Shown here: positions 62,601 to 64,000 of the stretch, in pieces | Layout of the letters: every line of letters begins with the position of its first letter | How positions within the stretch are numbered: the stretch's first letter is position 1 | Made by a program: the position numbers and the translations under genes | From: Pythium myriotylum | Taxonomy: Eukaryota; Oomycota; Peronosporomycetes; Pythiales; Pythiaceae | Assembly: GCA_023091665.1 (NCBI GenBank) | Contig: JALJCQ010000009.1 | Coordinates: forward strand, 372,001 to 436,000 | Length of the DNA stretch: 64,000 nt | Reading direction: 5' to 3' | Notes under the pieces: generated by a model | What the model saw: only the letters and a program-made list of their open reading frames with translations | The model's database searches: none | Told to the model about the DNA's origin: nothing

Positions 62601-63858
62601 TGCACGTACTGTCCGTTGATTGTTTAGGAGAAGGTGGGGCGACGTTGATGCGTCAAGAAAGAAGTCGGACATACGCACTGCTTGCACGCCATCGATGAGA
62701 CCGCTTCTGAAGCTCTGCGACCGTCGAGAAACCGTTTCGAACAAGCCGTTGAGAGCAGTTTGCACAAGAACACCGCAGTCCAACGGCCGAGTGACAAGTT
62801 CGCCACGATGAGTCCGCCTTACGCGCTGATTCGTCACAAAAAAGCCAGACCATCTCAGTCTTGGCGATCCGCTTCCTCTGTCCACTCGGGTCCGTGGTGC
62901 TTATGTCGCTGGGTCAGCTCGTGGGCAGGCCACACGCCTAGAAGACCACGTGGAAGGCATTTTTACGTCCACTAGAGTCGGTTCCAATCTCTTTGTGACG
63001 TGGTCATCTTGCTCCGCAAATCGCACGAAAGAAATGCCCAATTCCTGATCTGAGAGTAGTACTTTACTTCAAAATATGTAACTAGTTTATAGGTTAAAGA
63101 AGGTTTACAAGTAGCTTTGTTAAGTTTAATTGATCGATTTGCAGTATAGTTTATCAACGGTCATGCGTTTTCAGCAGTGTCTACGCCTGAGACATGACCA
63201 TTTTAGTAATTTTTCAAATGCTGTGATGTGTTTGTCCAGTATTTCTGGACGGGAAATGTCTATTCCTGGTGTCCAACTGCGCCAACTGCACGGTGAGACA
63301 AATGGTTGAGTCGGCAAAAGCTTGTTCCTGATTGCAGTGATCTGGACCCATTCTGATCCTGTGCACGGTGCACGCTCTTGGCTCTGTCGATGAAGAGGTC
63401 TGGCCTTCCATGTGTTTCTTTTAATCGCTGGACGTGACATGCTTGAGGTGTACACTCGCCCTTGCTCTCTTTTCCGTGAACCAACGATGCAGGACATACG
63501 AACCAAAACTCCACAAGCGACAAGTGCAAAAGCTTATGCAGACAAGAGCTCCACTCTCTCCAACTGTCTTCCACGGGAGAGATCAACTCTGCTCGCTCGC
63601 AGTTGCCACGAGGTCGAGGCTGTATCCACTTGCATCTGGTCATCGTTGCTCGTGGGACACTCTGGAATCACTGTAGATGCGTACGCGAGGCCCAAGACAA
63701 ACGGAGAATCAACCGCGAGAAGTGGCCAGTGGACTCCTGTCTCATGGATAGGCGAGGGGGCTGATTTGCAAGGCGTGGCCAACATCGTAGACTCTATTGA
63801 TTTATATTATTTCTAAACAGGTTGGTATCATTTCATGCAATTCGTGCTTAAATACTAG
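62601..63858. other. Region without a confident gene
   Basis: About 1.26 kb. Frames of 80-134 residues occur on both strands (for example 63412-63816 plus and 63260-63643 minus) but overlap each other and match nothing known. The stretch 63040-63180 is AT-rich. Decayed repeats are possible, but I cannot show it. Confidence 0.35.
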
Positions 63859-64000
63859 ATGGAGGTACTTCTCAATCGATATTCAAAATGTAGCCATATC
63901 GATGATCCGCTACAAGAGTCCTACGCGGCACGCCGGATGGTTTCTACGGCGGTGGTGGACACAGGGAAAGGTGAGACCGACCGCATCGTGTCTATCGAGG
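63859..64000 (+). CDS. Possible 5' end of a gene running off the window
   Basis: An ATG at 63859 opens a frame that stays open to the window edge (MEVLLNRYSKCSHIDDPL, ESYAARRMVSTAVVDTGKGE). It is 47 codons long and not recognisable. A GGTGAGA at about 63971 might be a splice donor. Support is weak. Confidence 0.25.
   Translation, partial: MEVLLNRYSKCSHIDDPLQESYAARRMVSTAVVDTGKGETDRIVSIE

Overview
The window looks like nuclear DNA of an oomycete (Peronosporales/Pythiales type; I cannot name the species). The reasons are a secreted CBEL-like protein with two cellulose-binding modules and two PAN/Apple domains, very short introns of about 55 to 90 bases, compact alternating genes, large lineage-specific ankyrin families, a polycystin-2-like channel, and eukaryotic housekeeping genes such as an Rpn12 proteasome subunit and a SNF1/AMPK-type kinase. 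Most introns were placed by matching paralogues inside the window, so the frames check each other; no transcript evidence was available.

Bases 1-22600 are dominated by a tandem, mixed-orientation array of one intron-less ankyrin family. Members share a roughly 150-residue N-terminal domain ending in a CC-x7-C-x2-C cysteine cluster, a middle block usually holding a GGxKVLQW motif, degenerate ankyrin repeats, and a C-terminal CxxC. Four copies look intact (2026-3888, 13748-15472, 17405-19177, 20775-22565). One is shortened by in-frame stops (7098-9101), one carries a frameshift (11372-13151), one has a nonsense codon plus a frameshifting deletion (257-1643), and one is cut at an inversion junction (9361-9879 with an inverted fragment after it). 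An LRR-like protein (4373-6751), the CBEL-like gene (15802-16626) and an epoxide hydrolase (19295-20245) sit among them.

Bases 22600-45000 are the conserved, compact part. There are three HAD-type cytosolic 5'-nucleotidases (22669-23846 minus, 39435-40622 minus, 40720-41989 plus; the last two are head to head) and three paralogous membrane proteins combining a MORN-like segment with a DUF900-type serine hydrolase domain (24021-26264, 27055-29251, 42583-44922). Between them lie a double-chromodomain protein, Rpn12, an unidentified three-exon gene, a polycystin-like channel and the AMPK-like kinase.

Bases 45000-64000 are accessory. They hold a retroelement RNase H fragment, a 4-kb decayed gene with several TAG/TGA stops and frameshifts (probably DUF6604-like), four tandem copies of a multi-membrane-span family I do not recognise (two intact, one with a single TAG, one with a frameshift), a separate ankyrin gene on the minus strand, and an orphan coding fragment near 62.2-62.6 kb. 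The recurring theme is birth and death of tandem families next to stable housekeeping genes, with visible intron relocation, an intron that could be retained in frame, inversion and nonsense decay.
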